64,000 bases of DNA from Nakaseomyces glabratus (GCF_010111755.1 NC_088955.1:643424-707423), one strand, 5' to 3'; counted from the first letter of the stretch, positions 19,216 to 30,525 are shown. Made by a program: numbers and translations. Notes: generated from the sequence alone by a model not told the origin.

Positions 19216-20433
19216 TTATCGACTGCCTTTTGATAGCATATGTTTACTTAAAAAGTAATTTGTTTGAGATGCTTCATCTCTTTGTAATCCGGATTCATAT
19301 TTGGGTATCTCATATTTGTGCCAGTTAATGTCGTCTATGTGTCCAGAAGAGAATCTACTCCAAATGATTTCGTTGAATGGCGTATCCGCAACCAATCTAG
19401 ACTGCTTTTCTAAATTCTGTAGAGCTATTATATAAGAAGGATCCCAATACATTTTATCACAATCCAAACCTTGTGGTATACTATCATATCTTTTTTCAAT
19501 TTCTACAATTTCTAACCACTTTCTTCTAGGCATGCATTTATCCAGTGATAAAAAGCGGGTATGCTCAGCCGAGTCCAAGCTGTCATCATGACAACTTAAA
19601 TCAAGAGATGACTCATCATCCAAATTCAATTCAATCTCATCGGAGTTTGACTTTAGTTTTTTAGCACCTTTACTATCAGCAAGTCTCCTTTTATTATGTG
19701 TTATCTCCGCTTCGTATTTAACATGCAGGTGAGCGCTGAACCACCAACGAGGTTTTAAATTGGTAAGCAATTTCCAAGCAATAGGGTTACCCAGTTTACC
19801 AGATTTAATATCTTTTTCAAAAAATGGCTTATACTTTAATAGTTGCTTAACATTCCCATAATGTACAACACCAGAGGGCCAGTCGTGACTTAAACATATG
19901 TCAATATTATCAGATAAGGCAAACAAAGGTGCAACATCATCTTTTCTAATGTGATAAAGTTGCCGTACACTATCCTTCCATTTATTATTTTCTTCGAGGA
20001 ATTTCCATGAAGGTCTCTTCTTCTCAAAGTCCCATTCCTTCCAAATACCACTTAACGCGGCAATTCTAAAACCCTTGAACCACACTACACCCGAGTACCC
20101 CATATAATAGATGTTATTTGCGAGATAGCCTCCATAAGGTAACTGCATTAGATGACGCATACTCTCATGATTCCCCCCTATCACTATGGTAAATACAGGA
20201 GCCCTGTAATAATCATTTTCATAATAAGCATGGAAATCACCAAGCTTTTGATATTTTGGAGGTATACTGATAGATTGGAAGTCTGAATTATCACGTATAC
20301 TTTGAAAATCACCTAATATTATTAATAAGTCTATGGGTGTTCTTTTATGCATGTCTGCTACAGTTGCAAACACCTTGTTTAATTCACCATGACAACAACC
20401 TTGAACAGCAATCCGTAGTTTTCTTTCATTCAT
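19216..20433 (-). CDS. DBR1: DBR1, RNA lariat debranching enzyme
   Basis: At 405 residues it has the same length as Sc Dbr1. It hydrolyses the 2'-5' bond of excised intron lariats in the nucleus. The metallophosphoesterase motifs are all present: VQGCCHGELNKVF near the N terminus, LLIILGDFQS, IGGNHESM, LSHDWPSG and WWFSAHLHVKYE. The cysteine of GCCHG, in place of the usual Asp-x-His, is characteristic of Dbr1. An acidic, poorly conserved segment (about 254-293) separates the catalytic domain from the C-terminal Dbr1 domain. The start is the ATG at 20431-20433; two codons further out is only TTG. The gene lies in the YKL149C position. Confidence 0.97.
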   Translation of the reverse strand: MNERKLRIAVQGCCHGELNKVFATVADMHKRTPIDLLIILGDFQSIRDNSDFQSISIPPKYQKLGDFHAYYENDYYRAPVFTIVIGGNHESMRHLMQLPYGGYLANNIYYMGYSGVVWFKGFRIAALSGIWKEWDFEKKRPSWKFLEENNKWKDSVRQLYHIRKDDVAPLFALSDNIDICLSHDWPSGVVHYGNVKQLLKYKPFFEKDIKSGKLGNPIAWKLLTNLKPRWWFSAHLHVKYEAEITHNKRRLADSKGAKKLKSNSDEIELNLDDESSLDLSCHDDSLDSAEHTRFLSLDKCMPRRKWLEIVEIEKRYDSIPQGLDCDKMYWDPSYIIALQNLEKQSRLVADTPFNEIIWSRFSSGHIDDINWHKYEIPKYESGLQRDEASQTNYFLSKHMLSKGSR

Positions 20434-20972
20434 AACCAACCACTACCTCCAACAATGGGCTGATCCAATGGGATGAATTGTCTATTATTTGAAATTATAT
20501 TTAATAAAACAGGAAATTTCATTCTCTTCGTTACCCTGTGCTCTAAACAGGCATTGCATGCTCATCGATGATTATTTTCAAGTTTACGGTAATTGTCTCG
20601 GATCAAAGTTCAATAATTGTAAAAATCACAAGATGACAATTTATCTTATCAATATATAAATACATCCAGTGAATAACTAATGTCTGAAAATTCATTCATT
20701 GTTAGGGCAATACCTTGGTAATAAAGATAGATAAAGGTAGCTTGGTGTGCTTGTGGTAATCCAACTTTAAGTTTCATTGTTGTGCTCACCAGAAATACAC
20801 GTCGTCAGTTTTAGCGCATTCTCCTGAACAAACGAATAGTAACCAGATAGTTAATACCTTTGGTCAGCCTTCATATTCAACTAAAGTTCGAGGTTAGATC
20901 ATTTTGGAAATATTATAAGGTTAAGACTAGTTGCCAATCTAACACATTGATTAATTATAAATCACTATTTTG
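20434..20972. other. divergent promoter region DBR1 / AVT3
   Basis: This 539-base AT-rich spacer contains ATATATAAATAC at about 20651-20662. No specific factor site was recognised. Confidence 0.55.
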
Positions 20973-23018
20973 ATGACAAGTTCAAACGAATGTGGGTCTA
21001 ATAGTCCTACTAGAACTGCTGATATAAATAAGAGAATAATAAGGAAGCACTCAGGGAGTCAGAAAAAGTCACCTAGCATAGAAGCATCTTTCTCGAGAGA
21101 TGATTTTGCTAGCCGGAGATCGAGTACTACTGCTGCCCTTTTGAAAGATCCCTCAGAAAACTATGGTACCAAGGGTATACCACCTGTAAGCATAGACATT
21201 GACATAAGAAATCCTGCACCAAAAGTTATTGATGCTGTGACTAGGCACTTATCAAGCACTCCGAATCATTTACAAATGCAAGGTGCTGATATGACTAGAG
21301 ATCTTTACAAATGGGCCAAAGAGCACCCGTCTTCTCCTCCACCAGCTTCTTCGGAAAACATGCTAGCTTCCAGTGGAAACCAGTTTACAAATATTTCAAC
21401 TCCAAATGAGTTTACCAACCCCAATGCATTCAAAAGAAAGAGATCGATGAGTTTTTCTGCTGTATCTGCTCATTCCTCCGCCATGAACAGTATATCTAAT
21501 TATAATACGAATAACGATTTCCGTCAAGTACGAAATGAACTGCCTGAAATAATGATGTCCCATGAAGATATTAGAGCGCCAGGAGGATTTAGAAGGTCGT
21601 ACTTGATCCAAAAACATATAGAGGAGAACGGAGAGGAACCACCAAATAATTTTATCACTAGAAATTTTATTGAGTTTCTAACTCTTTATGGCCACTTTGC
21701 AGGCGAAGATTTATCAGAATCTGAAGAGGAAAGCGACATTGAAGGTGAATATGATGAAGAAGCTCTTGAAACAGAATCCACACGCCTTCTATCTACTCAC
21801 AGATCGCGAAAACATCGTCCAGCTGTTCATGGTCATAAATCATCAACTACCAAAGCGGTGCTTCTTTTATTGAAATCCTTTGTCGGCACTGGTGTTCTTT
21901 TCCTTCCTCGTGCTTTCCATAATGGAGGTTGGGGGTTTAGTTCATCCGTATTGTTAATATGTGCATTAATATCGTACTGGTGCTTTGTCCTTCTGATAGA
22001 CACGAAAAATCACGTTGGTTTGGATGGTTATGGTGATATGGGTAACCACCTTTATGGTTCATCAATGAAATTAGCGATCTTATGGTCAATTGCTCTTTCT
22101 CAGATAGGGTTTTCATCAGCCTATACTGTCTTCACTGCTACCAACTTACAAGTATTCACGAACAATGTGTTCAAGCAAGAATATGGAATAACTATCTTTA
22201 TCATAATCCAGGTATTGTTTTTTTTGCCATTGGCGCTTACAAGAAATATTGCCAAATTAAGTGGCACTGCCTTGATTGCAGATCTTTTCATTTTGCTAGG
22301 ATTAGTTTATGTGTATTGGTTTTCGATTAGTCATGTTTCAACCCATGGTGTTGCTTCTGAAACAATGCTAATGTTTAATAAGGCTGATTGGTCTTTGTTC
22401 ATCGGAACTGCTATTTTTACTTTCGAAGGTATTGGACTATTAATACCGATACAAGAATCAATGAAGAAGCCTGAACATTTTCATGCTTCACTTTCAGGTG
22501 TCATGTGCGTTGTAACTGTTGTTTTTATCTCATGTGGGCTTATCTGCTACTGTGCTTTTGGTGCGGATGTAGAAACTGTCGTGCTACTAAATTTTCCACA
22601 GGAAAGTATCTATACAAGAGCCGTACAACTATTATATGCACTAGCGATATTGTTATCAACTCCCCTCCAATTATTCCCAGCAATAAAGATATTAGAGAAC
22701 TGGACATTTTCTCCTCATTCATCAGGAAAGCACAATCCTAAGGTAAAGTGGTTGAAAAATTACTTTAGAGCAGCAATTGTCTGTTTCTCTGCCCTTATTG
22801 CTTGGGCTGGCGCTAATGATCTTGATAAGTTTGTTTCATTGGTAGGTTCATTTGCATGTATCCCTCTTATTTACATATATCCACCAATGTTACATTTCAA
22901 AGCTTTTAAGAAGGATAAATCGAAGTTGTTTATGGCCTCAGATATTTTTCTCCTTTTTTTCGGTATTATAGTAATGATCTACACATCTCTTCAAACCATT
23001 GGAATGTGGCTCAATTAA
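20973..23018 (+). CDS. AVT3: AVT3, vacuolar amino acid exporter
   Basis: The 681-residue protein (Sc Avt3 692) belongs to the amino acid/auxin permease family. A long hydrophilic, Ser-rich N-terminal half (1-about 285) ends in an acidic block and an RSRKHRP basic patch. About eleven membrane helices follow, beginning at TTKAVLLLLKSFVGTGVLFLPRAF, the usual first helix of the family with its GTGVLFLP kink. In S. cerevisiae, Avt3 and Avt4 export neutral amino acids from the vacuole to the cytosol. The first in-frame ATG is at 20973; one codon before it is only TTG. Gene order fits YKL146W next to RPT1. AVT4 is the alternative paralogue, but synteny favours AVT3. Confidence 0.92.
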   Translation: MTSSNECGSNSPTRTADINKRIIRKHSGSQKKSPSIEASFSRDDFASRRSSTTAALLKDPSENYGTKGIPPVSIDIDIRNPAPKVIDAVTRHLSSTPNHLQMQGADMTRDLYKWAKEHPSSPPPASSENMLASSGNQFTNISTPNEFTNPNAFKRKRSMSFSAVSAHSSAMNSISNYNTNNDFRQVRNELPEIMMSHEDIRAPGGFRRSYLIQKHIEENGEEPPNNFITRNFIEFLTLYGHFAGEDLSESEEESDIEGEYDEEALETESTRLLSTHRSRKHRPAVHGHKSSTTKAVLLLLKSFVGTGVLFLPRAFHNGGWGFSSSVLLICALISYWCFVLLIDTKNHVGLDGYGDMGNHLYGSSMKLAILWSIALSQIGFSSAYTVFTATNLQVFTNNVFKQEYGITIFIIIQVLFFLPLALTRNIAKLSGTALIADLFILLGLVYVYWFSISHVSTHGVASETMLMFNKADWSLFIGTAIFTFEGIGLLIPIQESMKKPEHFHASLSGVMCVVTVVFISCGLICYCAFGADVETVVLLNFPQESIYTRAVQLLYALAILLSTPLQLFPAIKILENWTFSPHSSGKHNPKVKWLKNYFRAAIVCFSALIAWAGANDLDKFVSLVGSFACIPLIYIYPPMLHFKAFKKDKSKLFMASDIFLLFFGIIVMIYTSLQTIGMWLN

Positions 23019-23712
23019 TGGAAAAAGTCAAGAGATTGCAGAAAATGGAGCATTTATTAAAATTTTATCTATTGTTGTATTAGCACTTATTGAGCTCGAG
23101 TTTTATGAAGAGACTAAAATTAAATAATCATTATCCGACATGTAAATAATTATGAGAAAGTTAAACTACGGATATTAATACAAACAGTATCCATTTATCA
23201 ACATTACATATAGGTTATTTATAAATCTTAGCCATAGGTAATAACCCTTCTAACCCATCTATTAATTATATGAATAATTGTTGGTTTATAAACTTGTAGT
23301 TATATTTATCAATGTACGGTTCAACCACTGCATCATATCATAGGTAACGAAATACATTGGTTTGCCACCAGCTTAAATTTCATTCAGTACACTAGCACAT
23401 GAATAGGAATAGAAAGGGTAGATCAGTATCCTGAAAGCCGACAGTATACTGCAGACATAAGCAACCATTGGAAACTTTGTAATTCCTACACTTACTCGAA
23501 TTCAAGCTGGTACAAAATAGCAAACCATTAATCTAAGCTTTGTTTGTTTCATTTATACATTTGATAAGGCAATTTCGTCTCCGTTAAGGTGTATTAGAAA
23601 CAAAGAGAGAATAACATAACCCAAATTAAGGCTAATTGCCATTATACAGCGTGGTATTTTTATCATACACTAACTGAGTGTGAGTAAAACCTTCCAAAAC
23701 AGTACAAATAAT
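23019..23712. other. RPT1: AVT3-RPT1 spacer holding the RPT1 promoter
   Basis: This 694-base spacer lies between genes transcribed in the same direction. The AVT3 3' end is AT-rich. The RPT1 part contains the PACE site listed separately. No gene is present. Confidence 0.65.
23361..23369 (-). promoter_or_regulatory. RPT1: PACE element (Rpn4 site) upstream of RPT1
   Basis: TTTGCCACC reads GGTGGCAAA on the minus strand, an exact match to the proteasome-associated control element bound by Rpn4. It lies 344 bases before the RPT1 ATG at 23713. Rpn4 control of proteasome genes is well known in Saccharomyces and related yeasts. Confidence 0.85.
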
Positions 23713-25131
23713 ATGGCTCCAAAAGAAGACTGGGAGAAATATAAGGCTCCCGTAGAATCCGACGATGATAATAAACTGAAGGATGACAAGTCAATTCCAT
23801 TAACTGAAGGTGACATTCAAGTATTAAAGACATATGGTGCTGCTCCATATGCTGCAAAACTTAAGGAAACAGAGAAGGATTTGAAGGAGATTGAACAACG
23901 AATCAAGGAAAAATCTGGTATTAAAGAGAGTGACACTGGTCTTGCTCCGTCACATCTTTGGGATATTATGGGTGACAGACAAAGGTTAAGTGAGGAACAT
24001 CCACTACAAGTTGCTCGTTGCACAAAAATCATAAAAAGTAGTGCTTCTAATGAGGTTTCTGATGAGTCCGCTGTTAACGGTGCTAATACTACAAACTCAG
24101 CAACTACTGGCTCAGGAAACGATGGAGACGCTGAAGGTGATGATGACGAAGATGCCAAATACGTGATTAACTTGAAGCAAATCGCAAAATTTGTCGTAGG
24201 GTTGGGTGAGAGAGTCTCTCCCACAGACATAGAAGAAGGTATGAGAGTTGGTGTTGATAGATCCAAATATCACATAGAATTACCATTACCACCCAGAATC
24301 GATCCTTCAGTTACAATGATGACTGTGGAAGAAAAACCAGATGTTACATATAGTGATGTGGGTGGTTGTAAAGAGCAAATAGAAAAGCTACGAGAGGTTG
24401 TTGAATTACCGCTATTATCCCCCGAAAGATTTGCCACATTAGGTATAGATCCACCAAAGGGTATTTTATTATATGGACCTCCAGGTACAGGTAAGACTTT
24501 ATGTGCAAGAGCTGTGGCTAACAGAACAGATGCCACATTCATTAGAGTTATCGGTTCCGAATTAGTTCAAAAGTATGTTGGTGAAGGTGCTCGTATGGTT
24601 AGAGAACTATTTGAAATGGCCAGAACAAAGAAAGCCTGTATAATATTTTTTGATGAAATTGATGCAGTTGGTGGTGCCAGATTCGATGATGGTGCAGGTG
24701 GTGATAATGAAGTGCAAAGAACAATGTTAGAACTGATTACACAACTAGATGGTTTTGATCCTCGTGGTAACATTAAGGTGATGTTTGCTACCAACAGACC
24801 CAACACTTTAGATCCAGCTCTATTAAGACCAGGTAGAATTGACCGTAAAGTCGAGTTTTCACTTCCTGATCTGGAGGGTCGTGCTAACATCTTCCGTATC
24901 CACTCAAAGTCTATGAGCGTTGAACGTAATATAAGATGGGAACTGATTTCAAGACTATGTCCAAACTCTACTGGTGCAGAACTAAGATCAGTATGCACAG
25001 AGGCTGGAATGTTTGCAATCAGGGCTAGAAGGAAAGTGGCTACAGAAAAAGATTTCTTGAAAGCTGTCGATAAAGTCATCAACGGCTACAAGAAGTTTAG
25101 TTCAACATCTCGCTACATGCAATACAACTAG
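23713..25131 (+). CDS. RPT1: RPT1, 26S proteasome regulatory ATPase subunit
   Basis: The 472-residue AAA ATPase (Sc 467) starts [13 protein letters not shown], which matches the start of yeast Rpt1. The frame also reads on upstream from 23680, but only from a GTG, so I use the ATG at 23713. An N-terminal coiled coil (about 45-75) is followed by [14 protein letters not shown] and a variable Ser/Asn/Asp-rich insert (about 112-145). After the OB-fold region come Walker A GPPGTGKT, Walker [10 protein letters not shown], the second region of homology ([17 protein letters not shown]) and the C terminus RYMQYN, which lacks the HbYX tail. It forms the base ring with Rpt2-6 and unfolds substrates. It lies in the YKL145W position. 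Confidence 0.98.
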   Translation: MAPKEDWEKYKAPVESDDDNKLKDDKSIPLTEGDIQVLKTYGAAPYAAKLKETEKDLKEIEQRIKEKSGIKESDTGLAPSHLWDIMGDRQRLSEEHPLQVARCTKIIKSSASNEVSDESAVNGANTTNSATTGSGNDGDAEGDDDEDAKYVINLKQIAKFVVGLGERVSPTDIEEGMRVGVDRSKYHIELPLPPRIDPSVTMMTVEEKPDVTYSDVGGCKEQIEKLREVVELPLLSPERFATLGIDPPKGILLYGPPGTGKTLCARAVANRTDATFIRVIGSELVQKYVGEGARMVRELFEMARTKKACIIFFDEIDAVGGARFDDGAGGDNEVQRTMLELITQLDGFDPRGNIKVMFATNRPNTLDPALLRPGRIDRKVEFSLPDLEGRANIFRIHSKSMSVERNIRWELISRLCPNSTGAELRSVCTEAGMFAIRARRKVATEKDFLKAVDKVINGYKKFSSTSRYMQYN

Positions 25132-25822
25132 ACTACTACCCACTTATGTAGAAAATAGTCATATATACAGTAATTATTTACATTTCCAATTTTTTACCTG
25201 ACTCCCTCATTTCTGATAGTTGTTGTAAAAGCAACGCACTCAATACACATTTGCCTCATCTGCAATGGTATGACAATCATACAATATTTATGGTAGTACC
25301 AGCCAACTGTATTTCGATTTTATAATTGACAAATTGTACTTTATATCACTACTCACCCGCAATTAAGCTCAAACTAAAGGTAAAAGTATTATGTATGACA
25401 CTTGAGAAACTATCTGCTATTCCTGTAAGTTGTCTCCCTGCCGGCACTTTTTCACCAACCCCTTGCTTCTTCTATCATAGTAGTTCTTACGACCCCCTTC
25501 TCTTCTCCCTAGCCTTTCGTTGATGTACTAACGTTTCAAAATGGTGAAAGAATAGCATTTACAATTCATGACCTTTGAGTCTTCAGTCACGGAATAAGGA
25601 CCTCCTGCAAAAGGGTTGGGATTAAGAGTACAAAAATGTCAGAATGACTTACAGTTCTTCGTCTAAACCAGGAGTGTTGTGTTATACATATCATAGTAAA
25701 GATAAAGAGGAAATTAAATAGTTAGTGCAATCGTTTTTACTGTCTGCCTATCCACCTAAACTTGACATATCAGAGAAAACTACAACAGGGTTTCTGAGTT
25801 GTGTATAAAATAGAAACAATAA
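25132..25822. other. RPT1-MRP8 spacer
   Basis: This 691-base spacer has GTGTATAAAATAG at 25801-25813, a TATA box only some 18 bases before the MRP8 ATG, so an upstream start element is likely. The CT-rich stretch at 25,430-25,520 reads through as a short frame without similarity. Confidence 0.55.
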
Positions 25823-26461
25823 ATGAGTTCCGAATTAGAGGTTTTAAAAAAAAAGGTCTCAGACTTACAAGAGCTGGTCCAGAAGCAGAACTTGCTTATC
25901 TCCAAGACTGGTAAGAATGTGCTAGAGTTACAAATTGCAAAACAAAAAAGTGATGTGGACAATTTTGGTCCTTCTAGGGCACAAGTAACTGCTCAATTCG
26001 ATTCCACCGATTTTGCCACTAACGATGATTTAGTTCAATTGGTTGCCGAATTACAAGGTGAGTTGAACGTGATAGAGGAGAGATCCATCAGAAGGTTGGT
26101 CAACTCTACTAAGACTGATCAAGATGCTACTTTGGCACCTATACCCAACGCTGATGGGGAAGCACCATCTCTAACAGATGAAATGTTCCCTCACACACTA
26201 AAAGAATTTGAGGAAATGGATGATATTCGATTGTACAGACTGGCCAAGTTTTATGAAAAATTGCCTTTGACTATGAAAGAACAGGAAGATTTTGACAAAG
26301 TTCTAGAAGGTAAGGTAGAAGATCTACACATCAGTAAACTATCTGACGAAGATATCACCAAAGAACTGAAGAAGTTATCAAAGGATGAACTAGACGATGC
26401 TTTCAACGATATCGCAAGATATCTCGGATTGCGCTCAAGAAGAGGCACAGGTATCTGGTAA
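25823..26461 (+). CDS. MRP8: MRP8, conserved coiled-coil protein of uncertain function
   Basis: The 212-residue protein matches the Mrp8 pattern (Sc about 219). An N-terminal coiled coil (about 3-45, LEVLKKKVSDLQELVQKQNL) is followed by ISKTGKNVLELQIAKQK. A middle segment contains NDDLVQLVAELQGELNVIEERSIRRLVNS, and a helical C terminus ends in RYLGLRSRRGTGIW. The protein was first named as a mitoribosomal protein by weak similarity, but later work places it in the cytosol and its role is unknown. I see no presequence or membrane helix. Its place after RPT1 fits YKL142W, with YKL144 and YKL143 missing from between. Confidence 0.85.
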   Translation: MSSELEVLKKKVSDLQELVQKQNLLISKTGKNVLELQIAKQKSDVDNFGPSRAQVTAQFDSTDFATNDDLVQLVAELQGELNVIEERSIRRLVNSTKTDQDATLAPIPNADGEAPSLTDEMFPHTLKEFEEMDDIRLYRLAKFYEKLPLTMKEQEDFDKVLEGKVEDLHISKLSDEDITKELKKLSKDELDDAFNDIARYLGLRSRRGTGIW

Positions 26462-26728
26462 TGCTACTGAGCTTGTAGTTAATTCTAAGACATTTAATTA
26501 TTTTACCATTAAATTAAATATATTAAAAGTGATAGTACGTTAAATGAAAATCAATGTGTGATATATTTGAGGTGATAACTGTATTAGATACAAAATCCAC
26601 AATTTATGTAAGTTACAATCAGTAATATATGCAATTTATGGAGGTGATAATTAACTAAGTGCCGAGGCTTCAGATTAAATCAAGTTATTTATGTAAGCTG
26701 TCAATATCACTATTAATTGGTTAACTTC

Positions 26729-28726
26729 TTATTTTCTTGACTTTTTCATGCTATCAAATGCTTTGTCATCATTCTTTCTCTTGATTGCTGCCCTTTCTTG
26801 CATATTAGGTTGAAGAACACGCATATTGGGAAAGGTTTCCAAATCACTTTCCTTAATAATCTTCTTCCATTCCCACCTTTTCCGTATATATTTCTCTAGC
26901 TGCCAATTCTTCCAGACTTGTCTTCCATAAACACTGTTTTTCACCATCTCAGAGTTCTCTACTAAAGCTGCTGCAATCCGTTCCTTATATAATGTCAGCT
27001 TTGCTGTAAAATCCCAAAGCTTATCGACAATATGAGATCCATAAGCATTGCATGCCAACTTTACAATATCCTTAATTAAAATGTTTAGTAACAATTTCCT
27101 TTTGATTATATCAACACGTTGAACTTGCAATACATGCTCAACAACATGAGAAAAAACACCGTGATAACACATCTGCAGTAACCTTTCTTCTGGAAGATTC
27201 AACATACTCTCAATAGCTACTTCTAGGAATTTATCATCAAAGTCAATCAACTCCTCCAAAAATATCGATCTTCTCCTTTCTTCAGCAGTTGGCCAGTCAT
27301 CTTTGGTATTGCCCAATGTGGAGCTAGCCAGCAAAAGACAGCTTTCCAGAATATTCTTCTCCGATGAACCGTCTGGATAATACTTTTTCATGAGCTGACC
27401 TATGACTTCATCCCTCTTATAGTTATTCTGCTTGATACATGCATTAATGATTGTTGTACCAAAATCCATGTTTGAATTCAAAAGAATACTCAAATCCGGA
27501 AGTAAAGCATCTAGGATTTCCTTTACTTCTTTATCTTTCATATTTTTTAGCAAAGATTGAATTACAAAAGCACCAGTAGTATCTCTTTTTGCTAACCTGA
27601 CAATTTGATCTTTAATGTAGACTCGATATAGCCTCTCCACATATTTTGTTTTAGCAAAACTTATCACATTCTCCAAAAAATGAGATCCTACTGGGTCAGA
27701 AAGTAGATATTCCATAAAAGATTGTTCCTTGGCGTCTTTTTCATCATTTGTATTGAAAGCAAGTCGCCAAAATGATCTATCTCTATCAAATATACCTTCA
27801 ACTTGTATGATAAGCTGGATAACAGGGGAGGCTACTTTATCAACACAAAACTCTCTGAATTTCGTTATAACCGTTGGGTTAATTTCTGCTTTTGGTTTTG
27901 CATGGCCAGTTAAATCGGAATATAAATCATTTAACATCATTTTCAGCTCAGATTTAAATGATTCAGGTGTTTGATATACTTTATTGAAGTCTTCATTATC
28001 CTTTAAATCAATCATTTTCCTTGCAATTTTCGATTTTTTTGAACGTACTATTGAATTATTTTGGGTTGTACTTGGTAATGTTTTCGAGGAGAGAATTAAT
28101 ATTATTAGCCTCAAAACATGAGAAGCATATTGATGATTAATCATGCTTTTCAAGTGTGGCTTTATTTCATTGAGCATAAATAAAAATAAAGATTCCATAG
28201 GAGCAAAGACATCACTTCCATCAACAGAGGCATCCATATTATCAAAATGTGGTGTGATTAGTTCTTTTTCCACCAAAGATGCACTTCTGACCAATAATGT
28301 TTCGACCACATGTGATGCATACTTATGACAGGATATGTTGTAAAAGTTACCATTAAAAGCTTGGAATAGCTTTTTTAACTGAATATCATTACAATTTAAA
28401 ATTAGTCTTTCCATTAGTTTAGAACATATTTGTGAAGTAACAAGTTTCAATTCCTTACCCTCAGCTTCCTGAATAACATTAGTGACAAATTGTGCCTTTT
28501 CTTCCTCAGTTTCAAAAGTGTCTAATGATAAGGTAGCCTCTGTTTGCTTAAAGTACTCTAATTCGTCCCTATCTAACACACCAAAGAACATTTGTGGGTT
28601 ACTAGTATCTGACTCTGGATGACCATCGTAGTTGTAATTCTCACTTATTTTCTCACTATCTTGTTCTGGATGAAATTCTTGATCCTTGATCTTCTTTTCC
28701 AGTTTCCTCCCTCTTGGCTTACCCAT
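26729..28726 (-). CDS. NOP9: NOP9, Pumilio-repeat 18S rRNA maturation factor
   Basis: The 665-residue protein (Sc Nop9 666) starts with a basic [16 protein letters not shown] and ends with a lysine-rich nuclear signal ([17 protein letters not shown]). Between them are Pumilio-like helical repeats, with recognisable cores [84 protein letters not shown] and [11 protein letters not shown]. Nop9 binds the 20S pre-rRNA around the 3' end of 18S and restrains early cleavage by Nob1, in the nucleolus. The PAC and RRPE motifs in its promoter suit a ribosome-biogenesis gene. The S. cerevisiae counterpart is YJL010C, so synteny changes from chromosome XI to other segments here. Confidence 0.95.
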   Translation of the reverse strand: MGKPRGRKLEKKIKDQEFHPEQDSEKISENYNYDGHPESDTSNPQMFFGVLDRDELEYFKQTEATLSLDTFETEEEKAQFVTNVIQEAEGKELKLVTSQICSKLMERLILNCNDIQLKKLFQAFNGNFYNISCHKYASHVVETLLVRSASLVEKELITPHFDNMDASVDGSDVFAPMESLFLFMLNEIKPHLKSMINHQYASHVLRLIILILSSKTLPSTTQNNSIVRSKKSKIARKMIDLKDNEDFNKVYQTPESFKSELKMMLNDLYSDLTGHAKPKAEINPTVITKFREFCVDKVASPVIQLIIQVEGIFDRDRSFWRLAFNTNDEKDAKEQSFMEYLLSDPVGSHFLENVISFAKTKYVERLYRVYIKDQIVRLAKRDTTGAFVIQSLLKNMKDKEVKEILDALLPDLSILLNSNMDFGTTIINACIKQNNYKRDEVIGQLMKKYYPDGSSEKNILESCLLLASSTLGNTKDDWPTAEERRRSIFLEELIDFDDKFLEVAIESMLNLPEERLLQMCYHGVFSHVVEHVLQVQRVDIIKRKLLLNILIKDIVKLACNAYGSHIVDKLWDFTAKLTLYKERIAAALVENSEMVKNSVYGRQVWKNWQLEKYIRKRWEWKKIIKESDLETFPNMRVLQPNMQERAAIKRKNDDKAFDSMKKSRK

Positions 28727-29214
28727 AATGTCTAACTTGATATCTTTTTTATTGAATTATGTGTTATTATTACTAATAAGGTTGCAAGATATTTCTTCCC
28801 AACTCTTAAATAACAACAATTCTGAATATATAACTACATAAAGGAATTTTACTTTTTTCAAGCTCATCGCAAATTTTCTTCTCAAACAACAACAGATGGA
28901 AAAATTCAGATTTTGCGTGAATTGGGAAACTCTCGCTTTCGTGAATTGAAGACACTTGATCTGAACCGCTAGATAAACAGCGATTATCATATAGCATAGG
29001 GATTAAACACAATCTAAAACAAGTAGTTTTTGTCTATTGAAGAGCTATTTAAATCGGTTCATACGCATTCATTATTAACATATTGTAATTGAATTTAACT
29101 GGATAAAAAAAATACAAGCCCTCATTAGTGTTAGTGCTTCAGATTAACTTAGAAATTATACGCCTGACTACACCAACTCATTTAGCCAAGAATTCAGAAT
29201 TCAGAATATTTAAG
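28727..29214. other. divergent promoter region NOP9 / ISC1
   Basis: This 488-base spacer contains the PAC/RRPE pair on the NOP9 side and AT-rich sequence on the ISC1 side. Small frames inside have no similarity. Confidence 0.6.
28861..28870 (-). promoter_or_regulatory. NOP9: PAC element upstream of NOP9
   Basis: AGCTCATCGC reads GCGATGAGCT on the minus strand, an exact PAC box as bound by Dot6/Tod6, 135 bases before the NOP9 ATG. AAATTTTC directly beside it (28871-28878) and GGAAAAATTCA at about 28898-28908 resemble RRPE (TGAAAAATTTT). This PAC plus RRPE pairing is typical of ribosome-biogenesis genes. Confidence 0.8.
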
Positions 29215-30525
29215 ATGATGCATTCTGAGCCGCAAAGAATAAAATTTTTGACTTTCAATACTTGGGGGTTGAAGTATGTTTCAAAGCATAGACGAGCAAG
29301 ATTAAGGGCATTGGCAGAAAAATTAGCAGGACATCAGAATAGCAACATTAAATCACTACCTAATAGTGAAGATCTCTATGCAGATAATGATTTTGAGGAT
29401 TATGATATAGTTGCACTACAGGAAATCTGGTGCAAGGAAGATTGGGATTATATTGTAGAACAATGTGGTAAGATTTTTCCTTACTATAGATGGTTTTATT
29501 CTGGAATACTGTCAGGCCCTGGATTGGCAATACTTTCAAAAATTCCGATTGAATCAACGTTTTTGTACAGATATCCAATTAATGGGAGACCAAGTGCTAT
29601 TCATAGAGGGGATTGGTATGTTGGCAAATCGATTGCAATTACTACATTACGTAACAGAGAGAATCCGACTACACCCATTGTCATTATGAATAGTCATATG
29701 CATGCACCTTATTCATTGACTGGTGATGCTGCATATAGTTGTCATCGATCATGCCAAGCGTGGGACTTTGCAAAATTGGCAAAAATATACAGAGAGGCTG
29801 GTTATGCTGTAGTTATTGTTGGTGATTTGAATTCTCGTCCAGGATCGTTACCTCATAATATTTTAACGAAAGAGGCTGGATTAATTGACTCTTGGGAACA
29901 ATTGCATGGAAAACAAGATTTAGAAAAGATTAGAACGATGAATGCAATGGATCAATTGGTTTATGCCTGCACAACATGTGATTCTACTCTTAATACTTGG
30001 AGAGCCAACAGGAGACCTGATGAGGCTTGTAGATTGGACTATGCTTTGGTTGATCCAAGAAGATTGACTACGATTAAGACTGGCATCAAGTTTACGGAGC
30101 TTATTGATGGCGTCGGTAGTTTTTCGGATCATTTTGCTTATAGTTGCACACTAGAGGTATTAAGAGACAATAACGTTAAAAAACTGCAGACAGAATTATC
30201 TGATCGCATTAAGATCCATGAAGACTTGGAGTTATGTATAGAGGATTATCTAATAACGGCAAGAAAACAAAAATTTTTACGTGGGCTTCATTTTTGGATG
30301 TCAGTATTTCTCATGATAAGTTGTGCTGTTGTTACAACTTTCACCAGTAATGTAGCTGGGTGGTCATCGATATTTTGGGTTTTATTTGCAATAGTTGTTG
30401 CAGTCACTGGTGTTATAGATGGCATGATATCCTTCCTATTTGGAAGGTCTGAAATCAGAGCATTATGGGAGGTTCAACATGAGGTAAAGGATTCAAAGAG
30501 ATATCTTGAAGAGATGTCTGCCTAA
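29215..30525 (+). CDS. ISC1: ISC1, inositol phosphosphingolipid phospholipase C
   Basis: The 436-residue neutral-sphingomyelinase-type enzyme releases ceramide from inositol-phosphoceramides at ER and mitochondrial membranes (Sc Isc1 477). Exonuclease/endonuclease/phosphatase motifs run in order: FLTFNTWGLKYVS (11-23), VALQEIW with the metal-binding E70, NSHMHAPY with H161, VGDLNSRPGS with D204 and N206, and GSFSDHFAYS with the catalytic H306. The loop GRPSAIHRGDWYVGKS (124-139) is the family's P-loop-like segment. Two C-terminal membrane helices (about 360-377 and 383-405) precede the soluble tail that binds phosphatidylserine. The first in-frame ATG is at 29215; the frame upstream has only GTG. 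This is the last clearly syntenic gene before the adhesin domain. Confidence 0.96.
   Translation: MMHSEPQRIKFLTFNTWGLKYVSKHRRARLRALAEKLAGHQNSNIKSLPNSEDLYADNDFEDYDIVALQEIWCKEDWDYIVEQCGKIFPYYRWFYSGILSGPGLAILSKIPIESTFLYRYPINGRPSAIHRGDWYVGKSIAITTLRNRENPTTPIVIMNSHMHAPYSLTGDAAYSCHRSCQAWDFAKLAKIYREAGYAVVIVGDLNSRPGSLPHNILTKEAGLIDSWEQLHGKQDLEKIRTMNAMDQLVYACTTCDSTLNTWRANRRPDEACRLDYALVDPRRLTTIKTGIKFTELIDGVGSFSDHFAYSCTLEVLRDNNVKKLQTELSDRIKIHEDLELCIEDYLITARKQKFLRGLHFWMSVFLMISCAVVTTFTSNVAGWSSIFWVLFAIVVAVTGVIDGMISFLFGRSEIRALWEVQHEVKDSKRYLEEMSA

Noticed and set aside
23680..23712. N-terminal extension of RPT1 by 11 residues
   Set aside because: It would need a GTG start. The ATG at 23713 matches the family N terminus.
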